Below are positions 33,885-43,088 of a DNA stretch of 64,000 bases, one piece after another. Position numbers and translations under genes: made by a program. This stretch comes from Antricoccus suffuscus (GTDB taxonomy: Bacteria; Actinomycetota; Actinomycetes; Mycobacteriales; Antricoccaceae). Positions within the stretch are counted from its first letter, which is position 1. Each line of letters starts with the position of its first letter. Location of the stretch: positions 1 through 64,000 of the forward strand of contig NZ_PVUE01000017.1 in the NCBI RefSeq assembly GCF_003003235.1, written 5' to 3'. Below the pieces are notes generated by a model. It was not told the DNA's origin. It saw only the letters and a program-made list of their open reading frames with translations, and did not search any database.

Positions 33885-35324
33885 TTAGGCGGCCGTGACG
33901 ACCTTCGGTTCGGCGCCGAGATGCAGGTCGTCGGTAAATCCGCGATAAGCCAGTCGCGACGCATAAATCGTCGCCACCGAGGCCATCGCGAGCAGGCCGA
34001 GCGTAAGCGGGACCCCGTAGCTCAGGCCGTCGCGGGCCGTCGCGGACAGAACCCCGTTGTGTCCGGCGTAAACAGCAGCCTTTCCGGCCGGCGGCAAGAA
34101 CGCCGCCACCGCCGTCAGTACGCCCGCAGTGCCGAAGGCAACGCCAAGGGACTGGATCATCACTCGGACCGAACTCACGCTGCCGAGACTGTCGGACGGC
34201 GCCTGGCGCATAATCGCCGACGTGTTGGCCGTGATGACCATGCCACCGCCGAAGCCCGAAATGAAGCCGCCGAGCGCGACAACCAGATACCAGTGCGGGA
34301 GCCAGATCATCGTCGCGCACAGCGCCACGCCGACCAGCGACAGCCCGGCACCGACTCCGCTGATCACCGCGCTGCGTACCCGTCGTTCGAGGGCACCGGC
34401 CCACGGCGAGGACAGCAGGGTGCCGATCGCGATCGGCAGGACGAGCAGGCCCGCTTGCGTCGGCGAGAATCCGTACAGAGTCTGGTAAATCAGGGCGATG
34501 AACAGCAGCAGTCCGAATCGGACAAACTGGTTCATGAACGACGCGAGCGACGCCCAAGCAAAGAGCCGCTCACGGAACAAACCGAGATCGAGCAGCGGCG
34601 CCGACGCACGTCGCTCACGGAAGATGAACACCGGCAGTATTAATACGATCAGCAGGAGCCCGATCAGTACGGTCGGATTGGTCCATCCGTGACCGCTCAC
34701 CGCGCTGAGGGTGGTGACGACCGATCCGAGTACGGCGAATCCGGTGACGGCGCCGCCGATGTCGAATCTTCCGGTCCGCGCCGGGCGCTCCTCTTTGCGA
34801 AGCATCGTGAACGCGAAGTACGTCGCGACCGCGGCGACCGGGACGTTGACCCAAAACAGCCAGCGCCATCCGAGGGTGTCGGTGATCACGCCGCCGACAA
34901 CGGGCCCGATCAGCTGCGCGACGGACGAGGCGGCGTAATAGATGCCCATCCCCTGCCCAAGCATCATCCGCGGCAACGACGAGGTAAGCAGGGCGCCACT
35001 CGTCGACCACATCATGGCCGCGCCGACACCGCTGAGTGCGCGCAGCACGATGACGACCCACGCCGACGTGCCGAATCCGACCGCCAGGCTGGCGAGGGTG
35101 AACAACAGCATCCCCGACGCAAACATCCGACGCCGCGACAGCATGTCCGACAGTCGACCGAAGATGACGATAAGGCCGGTGCTCGCGAGCATGTAGCCGA
35201 GCAGGATCCAGGTCGCCTGGTCGGCGCTCGCCGACAAGTCGTGGGCGATCTCCGGCAGTGCAACGTTAAGGCTGCTCTGGTTAAACCCGCCGACCAGCAT
35301 GGATGAAGACGTAATCGCCACCAC
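33885..35324 (-). CDS. MFS transporter, DHA2-like drug exporter
   Basis: A 479-residue major facilitator protein with about 12-14 hydrophobic helices. The N-terminus is SSLNVALPEIAHDL, motif A is GRLSDMLSRRRMF, and motif C is QLIGPVVGGVITDTLG, which marks antiporters of the EmrB/QacA group. The start is uncertain: GTG 35324 is used, but the frame stays open upstream with plausible sequence (ERSYAWR) and no further start before the fabG-like gene. The substrate is unknown. Confidence 0.85.
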   Translation of the reverse strand: MVAITSSSMLVGGFNQSSLNVALPEIAHDLSASADQATWILLGYMLASTGLIVIFGRLSDMLSRRRMFASGMLLFTLASLAVGFGTSAWVVIVLRALSGVGAAMMWSTSGALLTSSLPRMMLGQGMGIYYAASSVAQLIGPVVGGVITDTLGWRWLFWVNVPVAAVATYFAFTMLRKEERPARTGRFDIGGAVTGFAVLGSVVTTLSAVSGHGWTNPTVLIGLLLIVLILPVFIFRERRASAPLLDLGLFRERLFAWASLASFMNQFVRFGLLLFIALIYQTLYGFSPTQAGLLVLPIAIGTLLSSPWAGALERRVRSAVISGVGAGLSLVGVALCATMIWLPHWYLVVALGGFISGFGGGMVITANTSAIMRQAPSDSLGSVSSVRVMIQSLGVAFGTAGVLTAVAAFLPPAGKAAVYAGHNGVLSATARDGLSYGVPLTLGLLAMASVATIYASRLAYRGFTDDLHLGAEPKVVTAA

Positions 35325-35383
35325 GCGCCAAGCGTAGGAACGCTCGGCGCGGGCGGCGACCGGAGTCGACTTGGTGCGCTTTA

Positions 35384-36142
35384 TCAGCGAGGACCACCGG
35401 TGACATAGAGCGTCTGGCCCGTCACGAATCCGGAGGCGTCACTGGCCAGGAATGCCACGACGTTGGCGATGTCCTCGGGCTGACCGACACGACGCAGCGG
35501 GGTGCGCTCCGCGGCGGCCTTCTGGTAGTCACTGACGTCGGCACCGACGCGCTGCGCGGTGGCGTCGGTCATCGGAGTCGCGATGTAGCCCGGCGCGATG
35601 GCGTTGACGTTGATGTTGAACGGGCCGAGTTCGATAGCGAGCGTCGCGGTGAAGCCTTGTAGGCCGGCCTTCGCGGTCGAGTAGTTGGCCTGGCCGCGGT
35701 TGCCGAGGGCCGAACGGCTCGACAGGTTGACGATCTTGCCGTACTTCTGCTCGACCATGTACTTCTGCGCGGACTTGCAGGTGTTGAACGCGCCGCGGAG
35801 GTGGACGCCCATGACGGTGTCCCAGTCCTGTTCGGTCATCTTGAACAGCAGGTTGTCGCGGGTCACGCCGGCGTTGTTGACCAAGATGTCCAGTCGCCCG
35901 AACTCCTTGGCGGTCTTGTCGACGGCGGCCTGCACGGCTGCCATGTCGGCAACGTCCGCGCCGATCGCGATCGCCTTGCCACCGGCAAGGCTAATGCGCT
36001 CGACCGTGGCAGCGCAGGCCTCTTCCTTGAGGTCGACAACGGCGACCGCCGCACCGTCTTGGGCCAGCTTTACCGCAGTTGCCTGGCCAATTCCCTGCGC
36101 GCCACCGGTGACGAAGGCGACTCTCTGAATGTCTTCTGACAT
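35384..36142 (-). CDS. Short-chain dehydrogenase, 3-oxoacyl-ACP reductase (FabG) type
   Basis: A 252-residue SDR. The NAD(P) motif is FVTGGAQGIGQA, then NNAG at about 91-94 (VNNAGVTRDN). The catalytic Ser-Tyr-Lys set is in NLSSRSALGNRGQANYSTAK, and the C-terminus is FVTGQTLYVTGG. It is FabG-like, but many actinobacterial paralogues are fatty-acid or steroid dehydrogenases. It stands alone between ndk and the MFS gene. The 126-bp gap upstream (36143-36268) holds no gene and may carry its promoter. Confidence 0.88.
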   Translation of the reverse strand: MSEDIQRVAFVTGGAQGIGQATAVKLAQDGAAVAVVDLKEEACAATVERISLAGGKAIAIGADVADMAAVQAAVDKTAKEFGRLDILVNNAGVTRDNLLFKMTEQDWDTVMGVHLRGAFNTCKSAQKYMVEQKYGKIVNLSSRSALGNRGQANYSTAKAGLQGFTATLAIELGPFNINVNAIAPGYIATPMTDATAQRVGADVSDYQKAAAERTPLRRVGQPEDIANVVAFLASDASGFVTGQTLYVTGGPR

Positions 36143-36268
36143 GACTATTGCTCCATTTCTCGTCCGCGACCTCGAATCCGCGCGGACTTCATTATGGAGT
36201 CAACCACGAGCCGCGGGCCGACCTTTACCTGGCCCGCTCAGCATGAAACGCGCTACATGCGGCGAATG

Positions 36269-36676
36269 TCAGAGGTTGGGAAAGAAGATCTTCGCCTCGC
36301 GAATGCCGTTTTCCGGCGAGTCCGAGCCGTGCACGATGTTGCGATTCGTCGCGGTCGCGAAATCACCGCGGATGCTGCCTGTGGGTGCGGCAACCGGGTC
36401 GGTGCTGCCGGCGAGCTGCCGGAATGCCTCGATAGCGCGGTCGCCCTCGGCGACGATGGCCACCAGCGGGCCACCGGTGATAAACGACATCAGATCTTCG
36501 TAATACGGCCGGCCTTCGTGCTCGGCGTAGTGCTCGGCGGCCGTCGCGTGGTCGATCGTGCGCAACTCCATCGCCACCAGCTGCAGCCCCTTGCCTTCGA
36601 TGCGTCTCACGACCTCACCGACGAGCCCGCGCGCGACGCCGTCGGGTTTGATCAAGATGAGGGTGCGCTCGGACAT
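36269..36676 (-). CDS. ndk: Nucleoside diphosphate kinase
   Basis: A 135-residue Ndk. [20 protein letters not shown] opens the protein, and the active-site His lies in [23 protein letters not shown] and SIRGDF are also family motifs. It transfers the gamma phosphate between nucleotides. In mycobacteria ndk lies between folC and rne, and the same order holds here apart from two inserted gene groups. Confidence 0.97.
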   Translation of the reverse strand: MSERTLILIKPDGVARGLVGEVVRRIEGKGLQLVAMELRTIDHATAAEHYAEHEGRPYYEDLMSFITGGPLVAIVAEGDRAIEAFRQLAGSTDPVAAPTGSIRGDFATATNRNIVHGSDSPENGIREAKIFFPNL

Positions 36677-36731
36677 TCATGCTCCTTGGGGCTAATCACT
36701 AGTGGTCAGCACAGATGCTACCGGCAGCCGA

Positions 36732-37808
36732 TCAGACGGGTGGATCGGCAATGATCCGCTGCGCGCGAGCAAACAGCAGCTCCGTGTGGTGATGCAACCG
36801 CTCCCCGATATGCACCGGGGCCAAGCCCGCGAGCGCGCGGGCATAGGTGCCCTCAAGCACAATGCCGAGCTTGAAACACGCCAGTACGGCGTACCAGTTA
36901 ATCGAGGAAAGGTCGCGGTCGGTGCGCAGCGAGTATCGCTCGACGAGCTCCGCAGGTGTCGGTACGCCGCCCGCGACGACCATCGGGTTGTCCAGCAGTC
37001 CTTCGCCGTACTTGTCCGCGCCGGTAGCGATCAACCAGCCAATATCGAGCAGCGGATCGCCCTGTGTGCACATCTCCCAATCGACCACGGCGGCGACCTC
37101 CGGGCGATCACGTCGCAGCATGACGTTGGCGAGGTGGAAGTCGCCGTGCATCAAGCCGGGCTTCCACGTCTTCGGGAAGTTCGCGTTAAGCCAGGCGGCA
37201 ACCTCGCTGACACCGTCGAGCTTGCGGCCGCGGTATTCGTCGAACTCCTGATACTTCTCCAAGTCGGTGAGCCAGCGCTCCACCTGCCGCTCCAGAAAAC
37301 CGCGCGGCGAGCCGATGTCCTCAAGCCCCACCTTGCGAGGGTCCACCGCACCAAGAGCGGCGGCGGCATCGACGACGCGCAGGACTGCTTCTTTGCGTAC
37401 GTCGGCATTCTCGGCGTACAGCGGTGGCAGTCCGTCACCCGGGTTAAATCCGTCGATCGGCTCCATCAGGTAGAAGATCGCGCCGTCAAGGACTCGCTCG
37501 TCGTCGCACCCGCCGATGAACCTGGGATGCGGTACGTCGGTCTGCCCAAGGGCCTGGAGTACTTCCATCTCGCGCAGGATGGCGCGGTTGGTGTGCGGAC
37601 GCAGGTGTTCGGGTCCGCGTCGCAGCACGTAGGTCTTCCCCGCCCGATCGAACATCAGCATGATGTTCTGGGTGCCGCCGCCGATCGCCTTCGCATTGGT
37701 GATCGGTCCGTCACCAAGGTGCACCTTGTCCATCCACGTGCGGACCGTGTCGAGGTCGACGAGATCGACCGACGTGTGCGTAGTCGGCGCGTCTTTACTA
37801 GCGCTCAC
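36732..37808 (-). CDS. Phosphotransferase-family protein (APH/choline-kinase fold, ACAD10-like)
   Basis: A 358-residue kinase-fold protein. It has an N-lobe with GGGTQNIMLMF and YVLRRGP, the catalytic loop LMHGDFHLANVMLR (about 218-231), and metal-site VVDWEMCTQGDPLLDIGW. This subgroup lies beside acyl-CoA ligases and dehydrogenases and resembles the kinase part of human ACAD10/11, which phosphorylate 4-hydroxyacyl-CoAs. GTG 37808 overlaps the upstream SDR stop. A role in hydroxy-fatty-acid breakdown is inferred. Antibiotic modification is unlikely given the neighbours. Confidence 0.85.
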   Translation of the reverse strand: MSASKDAPTTHTSVDLVDLDTVRTWMDKVHLGDGPITNAKAIGGGTQNIMLMFDRAGKTYVLRRGPEHLRPHTNRAILREMEVLQALGQTDVPHPRFIGGCDDERVLDGAIFYLMEPIDGFNPGDGLPPLYAENADVRKEAVLRVVDAAAALGAVDPRKVGLEDIGSPRGFLERQVERWLTDLEKYQEFDEYRGRKLDGVSEVAAWLNANFPKTWKPGLMHGDFHLANVMLRRDRPEVAAVVDWEMCTQGDPLLDIGWLIATGADKYGEGLLDNPMVVAGGVPTPAELVERYSLRTDRDLSSINWYAVLACFKLGIVLEGTYARALAGLAPVHIGERLHHHTELLFARAQRIIADPPV

Positions 37809-38548
37809 TGGAATCCCCCGTCCAGACGCAGCGTGGCGCCGGTCGAAAATGACGAGTCGTCGCTGCAGAAGTACATTGCCGCTCCGACGATCTCGTCAGG
37901 ATTTCCCGCTCGCGACAACGACGCGTTGTCCTTCAGCGCGGTCAGCGACTCCTCGGTCCAAGCGGTTGAAATATCGGTCAGGAACGCCCCGCACTGAATG
38001 CCGTTAACGCGCACAGTGGGCCCGAACGCCTTCGAGAAGCCCTCCGTGAAGGCATCCAGGCCGCGTTTCGCGGCGGCGTACGGAAGCGCTTTGGGCTGCG
38101 GTCGCCACGCTTCCATCGAGGAGATGTTAAGGATCGACCCGCCACCGCCGTCGTTGACCATTCGCTCGCCGATCAGCGCGGTGAGTCGGAACGGACCCTT
38201 GAGGTTGACGCCGATGACCTTGTCGAACAGCTCCTCGGTGACTTCCCCCAAGCTTGGGTACAACGGCGAGAGACCGGCGTTGTTGACCAGGATGTCCACC
38301 CGTGCGAACTCGCTGTAGACGGTGTCGACGAGTCGGCCGCAGTCGTCCCAGTGGCTGACATTGAAGCCGACGGGAAGAGCGCGTACACCGAACTCCTTGG
38401 TGACCTCCTCCGCGACCGCCACGCAGTTCTCCTTCTTACGGCTGGCGATGATGACGTCGGCGCCTTCGGCGGCGAACGCGCGCACCATCTCCTTACCCAT
38501 ACCGCGGCTACCGCCCGTAACGAGCGCGACCTTGCCTGAGAGTTTCAA
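37805..38548 (-). CDS. Short-chain dehydrogenase/reductase
   Basis: A 247-residue SDR. It has LVTGGSRGMGKEM, NNAGLSPLYPSLG, an active-site region SILNISSMEAWRPQPKALPY and YAAAKRGLDAF, and a C-terminal STGATLRLDGGFQ. Start is TTG 38548 because AGGAG lies five bases upstream; an upstream GTG (38596) would add 16 unusual residues. It is coupled to the phosphotransferase gene by a GTGA overlap and lies 55 bp after the acyl-CoA ligase, suggesting one fatty-acid-related operon. Confidence 0.87.
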   Translation of the reverse strand: MKLSGKVALVTGGSRGMGKEMVRAFAAEGADVIIASRKKENCVAVAEEVTKEFGVRALPVGFNVSHWDDCGRLVDTVYSEFARVDILVNNAGLSPLYPSLGEVTEELFDKVIGVNLKGPFRLTALIGERMVNDGGGGSILNISSMEAWRPQPKALPYAAAKRGLDAFTEGFSKAFGPTVRVNGIQCGAFLTDISTAWTEESLTALKDNASLSRAGNPDEIVGAAMYFCSDDSSFSTGATLRLDGGFQ

Positions 38549-38603
38549 GTCATCTCCTGGATCTCGATGTTCGGTTGAACTGCACGTGCCCTGCACTTAA
38601 CGC

Positions 38604-40196
38604 TTAGCCAATCGGGCGGGATGAGTCTTGCCAAAAGTCCTTACGCAGTCGCTTTTTGTCGATCTTACCGACTGCTGTCGTCGGGAGCTCGTCGACGAAA
38701 TGCACGGTCTTCGGCGCCTGCACCGAGCCCTTGTGTCTCTTGACGTGGTCGATGAGTTCCGCGTCCGTGGCGTGGGTGCCCGGACGGCGAATAATCATCG
38801 CCGAGACCGCCTCGCCCCACTTCTCGTCCGGCACGCCGATGACCGCAGCCATCGACACGCCGGGGTGCGCGAGAAGCGAATCTTCGACCTCCCGCGGGTA
38901 GACGTTGAAGCCGCCGCTGATGATCATGTCTTTCTTGCGGTCGACGATGTACAGCCGCCCAGCTTCGTCCTTGCGGGCGATGTCACCGGTGTGCAGCCAG
39001 CCGTGCGCGAACGCTTCGGCGGTCAGGTCGGGCTGTTTCCAGTAGGACTCCATCACTCCGGCACTGCGCACGCAGAGCTCGCCGGACTCTCCGAGTGGGA
39101 CCTCTTGGCCGCTGTCATCGAGGATCTGCACCTCACAGGTCGTGACCGGAACACCGCATGACTCGAGCAGCTCGGGACGCTTCGGGTCGTGCTCGGACTT
39201 GCGCAAAAGGCTCACCGGATAGCACTCGGTCTGCCCGTACAGCTGGGAGAATACCGGCCCGAGCCGTTCGATACCTTCGACCAGGCGGGACGGCGCCATC
39301 GGCGATGCGCCGTAAAGCAGCAACTCCAGCGAGCTGAGGTCGTAGTCATCGAACCCGGCATGGTCGAACATCGTGTAGATCATCGTCGGGACCATCAGCG
39401 CGTAGTTGATCTTCTCGTCCTGGATGATGCTCAGCACGTTGGCCGAGTCGAAACCCGTCGTCATGTGCACGGTTCCGCCGCGCAGCAGGGTCGGCAAGAT
39501 CTTGCTACCGGTGACATGGCTGATCGGGCCAATCGCCAGATAGCGCGGATTGGTCGGAAGCTCGAAGTCGGTCAGGATCGCCTCGACCCCGGACGTCACG
39601 GCTGTGTGCCTGCGCAGCGCGCCCTTGGACCGCCCGGTCGTCCCGCCGGTGTAGTTGAGGATCGCGATATCGCTGGGGGCGGCCAGGTCGTACGCCGTGG
39701 ACACACCGATGTCGCCAGTCGCCTTGTCGAGGTCGATGCCGAAGTCACCGGGGCCGTACCGGAACACCGGCAGATCGGTCAGTTGCGCGGCAATCGCGGC
39801 GCCACGCTCGCCGTAGTGGTGCGCGTCCACCACCAGCGCGTCGGCCTCTGCGTCATCGAGCTGGAACAACTGATCCTCAAACGACGCCAGCGAATGCAGC
39901 CAGGTGATGCTCATCGCGCTGGCCTGTGCGGCCGTGCCCGCGCACCACATCTCGGCGATGTTTCCAGCGAGCAGGGCAATCCGCGCACCTTTGCGCAGAC
40001 CCTGCTGGTCGAAGACTGCCTGGAGCCGGCCGATCATGTCCGCGGCCGCGCCGTAGGTCATGGACTTGCCGTCCCACACGAATGCGGTCCGGTCGCGATA
40101 CCGGCGGAGGGCGCGGAGGCTCAGTGCCCCGGTCGTGGACCCGGTGTGCACGAGGCCGGTCGCGGACGCTCCAGGATTCGTTGCAGTGTCGTTCAT
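38604..40196 (-). CDS. AMP-binding acyl-CoA ligase
   Basis: A 530-residue adenylate-forming enzyme. The P-loop-like motif is LNYTGGTTGRSKGALRRH, the A5 region has YGQTECYP, and the A7-A10 motifs are SGELCVRS, LHTGDIARKDEAGRLYIVDR, KDMIISGGFNVYPREVED and TAVGKIDKKRLR with the catalytic Lys. It activates a carboxylic acid, probably a fatty acid, to acyl-AMP and then acyl-CoA. ATG 40196 overlaps the stop of the preceding nitronate monooxygenase-like gene (ATGA). Confidence 0.9.
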   Translation of the reverse strand: MNDTATNPGASATGLVHTGSTTGALSLRALRRYRDRTAFVWDGKSMTYGAAADMIGRLQAVFDQQGLRKGARIALLAGNIAEMWCAGTAAQASAMSITWLHSLASFEDQLFQLDDAEADALVVDAHHYGERGAAIAAQLTDLPVFRYGPGDFGIDLDKATGDIGVSTAYDLAAPSDIAILNYTGGTTGRSKGALRRHTAVTSGVEAILTDFELPTNPRYLAIGPISHVTGSKILPTLLRGGTVHMTTGFDSANVLSIIQDEKINYALMVPTMIYTMFDHAGFDDYDLSSLELLLYGASPMAPSRLVEGIERLGPVFSQLYGQTECYPVSLLRKSEHDPKRPELLESCGVPVTTCEVQILDDSGQEVPLGESGELCVRSAGVMESYWKQPDLTAEAFAHGWLHTGDIARKDEAGRLYIVDRKKDMIISGGFNVYPREVEDSLLAHPGVSMAAVIGVPDEKWGEAVSAMIIRRPGTHATDAELIDHVKRHKGSVQAPKTVHFVDELPTTAVGKIDKKRLRKDFWQDSSRPIG

Positions 40197-41182
40197 GGGC
40201 GAGCTGCCTCCCGGGTGGCGGTGCGCGGAGCGCATTTCTCGTATTCAAGCAGGGTCTGCTCGATGATCTCGCGCGCACCCATGAGCCGGCGTACGCCGCT
40301 GACCGAATGCCCGGCACTCCAGACGTCACTCCAACGCCGTGGTCCCTCACTTGTGCTTTTGCCGCGCCCGCCGTACATCTCGGTCGCCGTGTGCGCGCTG
40401 ACCTGTTCGTCGAGGTTGGCCGGATCGAGACCGGATGCGACAATCGACGGCACCAGCATGCTCGTGTCGAGGCCGGTGAAGGCACGGGTGCGCATCACGT
40501 CATCAAGGCTGCTGTCCACCAGCATCTGCTTGTACGTCGCCGGGGCCATGCTCTCGTCGGCGGCGATCATTTTCGTACCCATGTAGGCGAGGTCGCAGCC
40601 GAGCACCTCAGCGGCGCGTAGCGCCTGACCGTCCGCGATCCCGCCGGCCAGCACGATCGCGCCGTCGAAGATCTCGCGCACCGCCCGCACAAATGCAAAC
40701 GGGTTCATCCATCCGGTCTGCCCGCCGGCGCCAGCGGTCAGCAGCACAAGCCCGTCGACGCCTGCCTCAATGGCCTTGCGCGCGTGGTGCAGGGTGGCGA
40801 CATCGGCGAGCACGAAGATACCCCGCTCGTGCAACGCAGGGAGTACGGCGGCGGGCGACCCGACACTGGTGATGACGACCTCGACGTCGTGGCGCAGAAG
40901 GCACGCCAGGTCATCCTCGAGCCGGGGTTGCCGGATGATCAAGTTGGGACAGTACGGCGCCGCGGACCGGCTCGCGGTCACCTGGTCGAGGCGGGTGAGC
41001 CAGTCGTCGAGGTCGTCGATCGTGCGTGCGTTGGCGGTCGGAAACGCGCCGATCGCGCCCGCCGTACACGCGGCGGTCACTAGGTCGACGCCGCTGACCC
41101 GCAGCATGGGCGCGGCGATGACCGGAAGCCGCATCCTCGTAGAGATGCTCTCGGGCAATCCAAACAACTGATACTCCTCCAC
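40193..41182 (-). CDS. Nitronate monooxygenase-like FMN protein
   Basis: A 329-residue TIM-barrel flavoprotein of the 2-nitropropane dioxygenase/NMO family. It has LPVIAAPMLRVSG at the N-terminus, GVDGLVLLTAGAGGQTG (with HxGGH-type position occupied by Ala-Gly-Ala-Gly), VLAGGIADG, and LGCDLAYMGTKMIA for FMN binding. The usual catalytic His of class I NMOs (in the GxEAGGHxG motif) is not evident, so the reaction may differ. Related genes lie in lipid-degradation clusters of actinobacteria as enoyl-reductase-like proteins. GTG start at 41182; the acyl-CoA ligase follows with a 4-bp overlap. Confidence 0.82.
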   Translation of the reverse strand: MEEYQLFGLPESISTRMRLPVIAAPMLRVSGVDLVTAACTAGAIGAFPTANARTIDDLDDWLTRLDQVTASRSAAPYCPNLIIRQPRLEDDLACLLRHDVEVVITSVGSPAAVLPALHERGIFVLADVATLHHARKAIEAGVDGLVLLTAGAGGQTGWMNPFAFVRAVREIFDGAIVLAGGIADGQALRAAEVLGCDLAYMGTKMIAADESMAPATYKQMLVDSSLDDVMRTRAFTGLDTSMLVPSIVASGLDPANLDEQVSAHTATEMYGGRGKSTSEGPRRWSDVWSAGHSVSGVRRLMGAREIIEQTLLEYEKCAPRTATREAARP

Positions 41183-41286
41183 TGCCCCGTTTATGTGACG
41201 AGGGCGACCCTGACGGAGCCTACGTGATTTGGTTAGCCGCCCTAAACGTCCGGGTCGAGACCGAGCGCGATCTCCGTGCTGCGCGG

Positions 41287-41706
41287 CTAGCTGGTCTTCG
41301 TCTCAGGTGTCTGCGGATAGTCCGGCCTGGCCTTCAGGTCGTGATAGAACTTTCCGGCGAAGAACCACATCACGGCAAAGATGGCGCCAAGGATGAACAT
41401 CGCCCATACCCAGAAGCCCATCGCGATCACGCAAATCTGCAGCACCCAGCCGGCGGCGTACGCCCACGGCTTCTTGATGAATGCGCACAGCGCGATAAGC
41501 GCGAGGATGATGACGCCGATCGCGGTCAACCGCGGCCAGGTCAGGCCAGGCCCCATCTGCCGGATTGTGGCGGGCACGAACAGTACGACGATCGCCTCAA
41601 GGATCAGCAGCGCCGAGTAGATGCCTCGGATCTGCTTCTCGAGCTTGACCTTGTCGACGGGGGGCAAGCCGTGGTGCTGTGGCGTGGACGGGGCCTGATC
41701 GGTCAT
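41287..41706 (-). CDS. DUF4233 membrane protein
   Basis: A 139-residue protein with about four hydrophobic helices (YSALLILEAIVVLFVPATI; LTAIGVIILALIALCAFI; AAGWVLQICVIAMGFWVW; FILGAIFAVMWFFAG). DUF4233 proteins follow folC in actinobacteria, and here ATG 41706 overlaps the folC stop (ATGA). No function is known. The 104-bp gap at 41183-41286 shows no gene. Confidence 0.85.
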   Translation of the reverse strand: MTDQAPSTPQHHGLPPVDKVKLEKQIRGIYSALLILEAIVVLFVPATIRQMGPGLTWPRLTAIGVIILALIALCAFIKKPWAYAAGWVLQICVIAMGFWVWAMFILGAIFAVMWFFAGKFYHDLKARPDYPQTPETKTS

Positions 41707-43088
41707 AGCGGTTCTTCCCACGGCTTCTTTCGATCGGACTTGAGCAGGATCCGGGCGTCGCCGGCGGTGAAGACCGAGCCGGTGATCAGTACGCCGGATC
41801 CACTGAGGTGTTCGCCTTCCTCGGTGAGTCGCACCGCGGTCTCGATCGCCTCCGGCAGGCGCGTCTCGACGGTGACTCTGTCCGAGCCGAAGTACTCCAC
41901 GGCGATACGTGCAAGTCCGTCGATGTCCGAGGACCGCGAGTTGTTGTTACGGGTCACGACGATCTCGTCGAGGATTGGTTCGAGCAGGTCGAGCATCCCG
42001 GCGATGTCCTTGTCGCTGGACGCGGCAAATACGCCTACCAGCCGGGAGAAGTCGAACGACTCGTTGATTGCCGCGACGCTCGCGGACATCCCGTGCGGGT
42101 TGTGCGCGGCGTCGACCATGATCGTCGGTGACGTGCGCACGATCTCAAGTCGTCCCGGAGCCGACATGGCGGCGAAGGCTTCCTGCACGAGCTCGCCGTT
42201 GAGAGGCCCTTCGGCGCCGGAGCCGAAGAACGCCTCGACCGCAGCGAGCGCGACTGCCGCGTTTTGGGCCTGATGCGCGCCAAAAAGGTTGAAGAGCAGG
42301 TTGTCGTACCGGCCGCCTATGCCCTGGATCGACAGCATCTGGCCCCCGACGGCGATCTGACGGTCGGCGACGCCGAACTCGACACCCTCACGGGCGACGA
42401 TGGCGCCGACCTCTGTTGCGCGGGTGAGCAGCACGGTCGCTACGTCGGTTTCCTGCGCCGCCAGAATCGCACTGGAACCGGGCTTGATGATGCCGGACTT
42501 TTCCCCCGCGATCTTGGCCAGCGTATCTCCGAGCAGGTGCGCGTGGTCCATGCCGATCGGCGTCACGACGGCGATCTTGCCGTCGGCCACATTGGTCGCG
42601 TCCCATCGACCGCCGAGCCCGACCTCGACGATGGCGATGTCCACTGGCGCATCGGAGAATGCGGCGTACGCCATGGTCGTTATCGCCTCGAAGAACGACA
42701 CCGGCACCTGCTGTGCCTCGTCCGGTACGCCGTGGCCGGCGTCGACCAGCTCGAGATAAGGCGCGACCTCTTCGTAAATCTCGACGAATCGCCGCTCGTC
42801 GATGGGCTCACCGTCGAAGCAGATCCGCTCGCGCACGGTGCTCAGATGCGGACTGGTGAACCGTCCGGTGCGTAACCCGAACGATCGGAAGAGGTCGTCG
42901 ATCATGCGCGCGGTCGACGTTTTCCCGTTGGTGCCGGTGATGTGCACGACGGGGAACGTCTTCTGCGGCGACCCCATCAGCTCCATCAGCGATTGCATCC
43001 GCACGAGTGATGGCTCGATCCGAGTCTCTGGCCAACGGGCAAGAAGCTGCGCTTCGACCTCGGCGGCGCTTAGCTGGTCCTCACTCAC
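41703..43088 (-). CDS. folC: Bifunctional folylpolyglutamate synthase / dihydrofolate synthase
   Basis: A 461-residue FolC. The ATP-binding loop is ITGTNGKTSTARM (about 49-61), followed by GRFTSPHLSTVRERI, VEVGLGGRWDATN and GMDHAHLLG. The C-terminal domain has VDAAHNPHG and VFAASSDKDI. It adds glutamate to folates. GTG 43088 overlaps the valS stop (GTGA), the standard actinobacterial valS-folC coupling. Confidence 0.95.
   Translation of the reverse strand: MSEDQLSAAEVEAQLLARWPETRIEPSLVRMQSLMELMGSPQKTFPVVHITGTNGKTSTARMIDDLFRSFGLRTGRFTSPHLSTVRERICFDGEPIDERRFVEIYEEVAPYLELVDAGHGVPDEAQQVPVSFFEAITTMAYAAFSDAPVDIAIVEVGLGGRWDATNVADGKIAVVTPIGMDHAHLLGDTLAKIAGEKSGIIKPGSSAILAAQETDVATVLLTRATEVGAIVAREGVEFGVADRQIAVGGQMLSIQGIGGRYDNLLFNLFGAHQAQNAAVALAAVEAFFGSGAEGPLNGELVQEAFAAMSAPGRLEIVRTSPTIMVDAAHNPHGMSASVAAINESFDFSRLVGVFAASSDKDIAGMLDLLEPILDEIVVTRNNNSRSSDIDGLARIAVEYFGSDRVTVETRLPEAIETAVRLTEEGEHLSGSGVLITGSVFTAGDARILLKSDRKKPWEEPL

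Noticed and set aside
36732-37808. Aminoglycoside phosphotransferase
   Set aside because: The fold is shared, but the sequence and its acyl-CoA ligase/SDR neighbours fit the ACAD10-like group.
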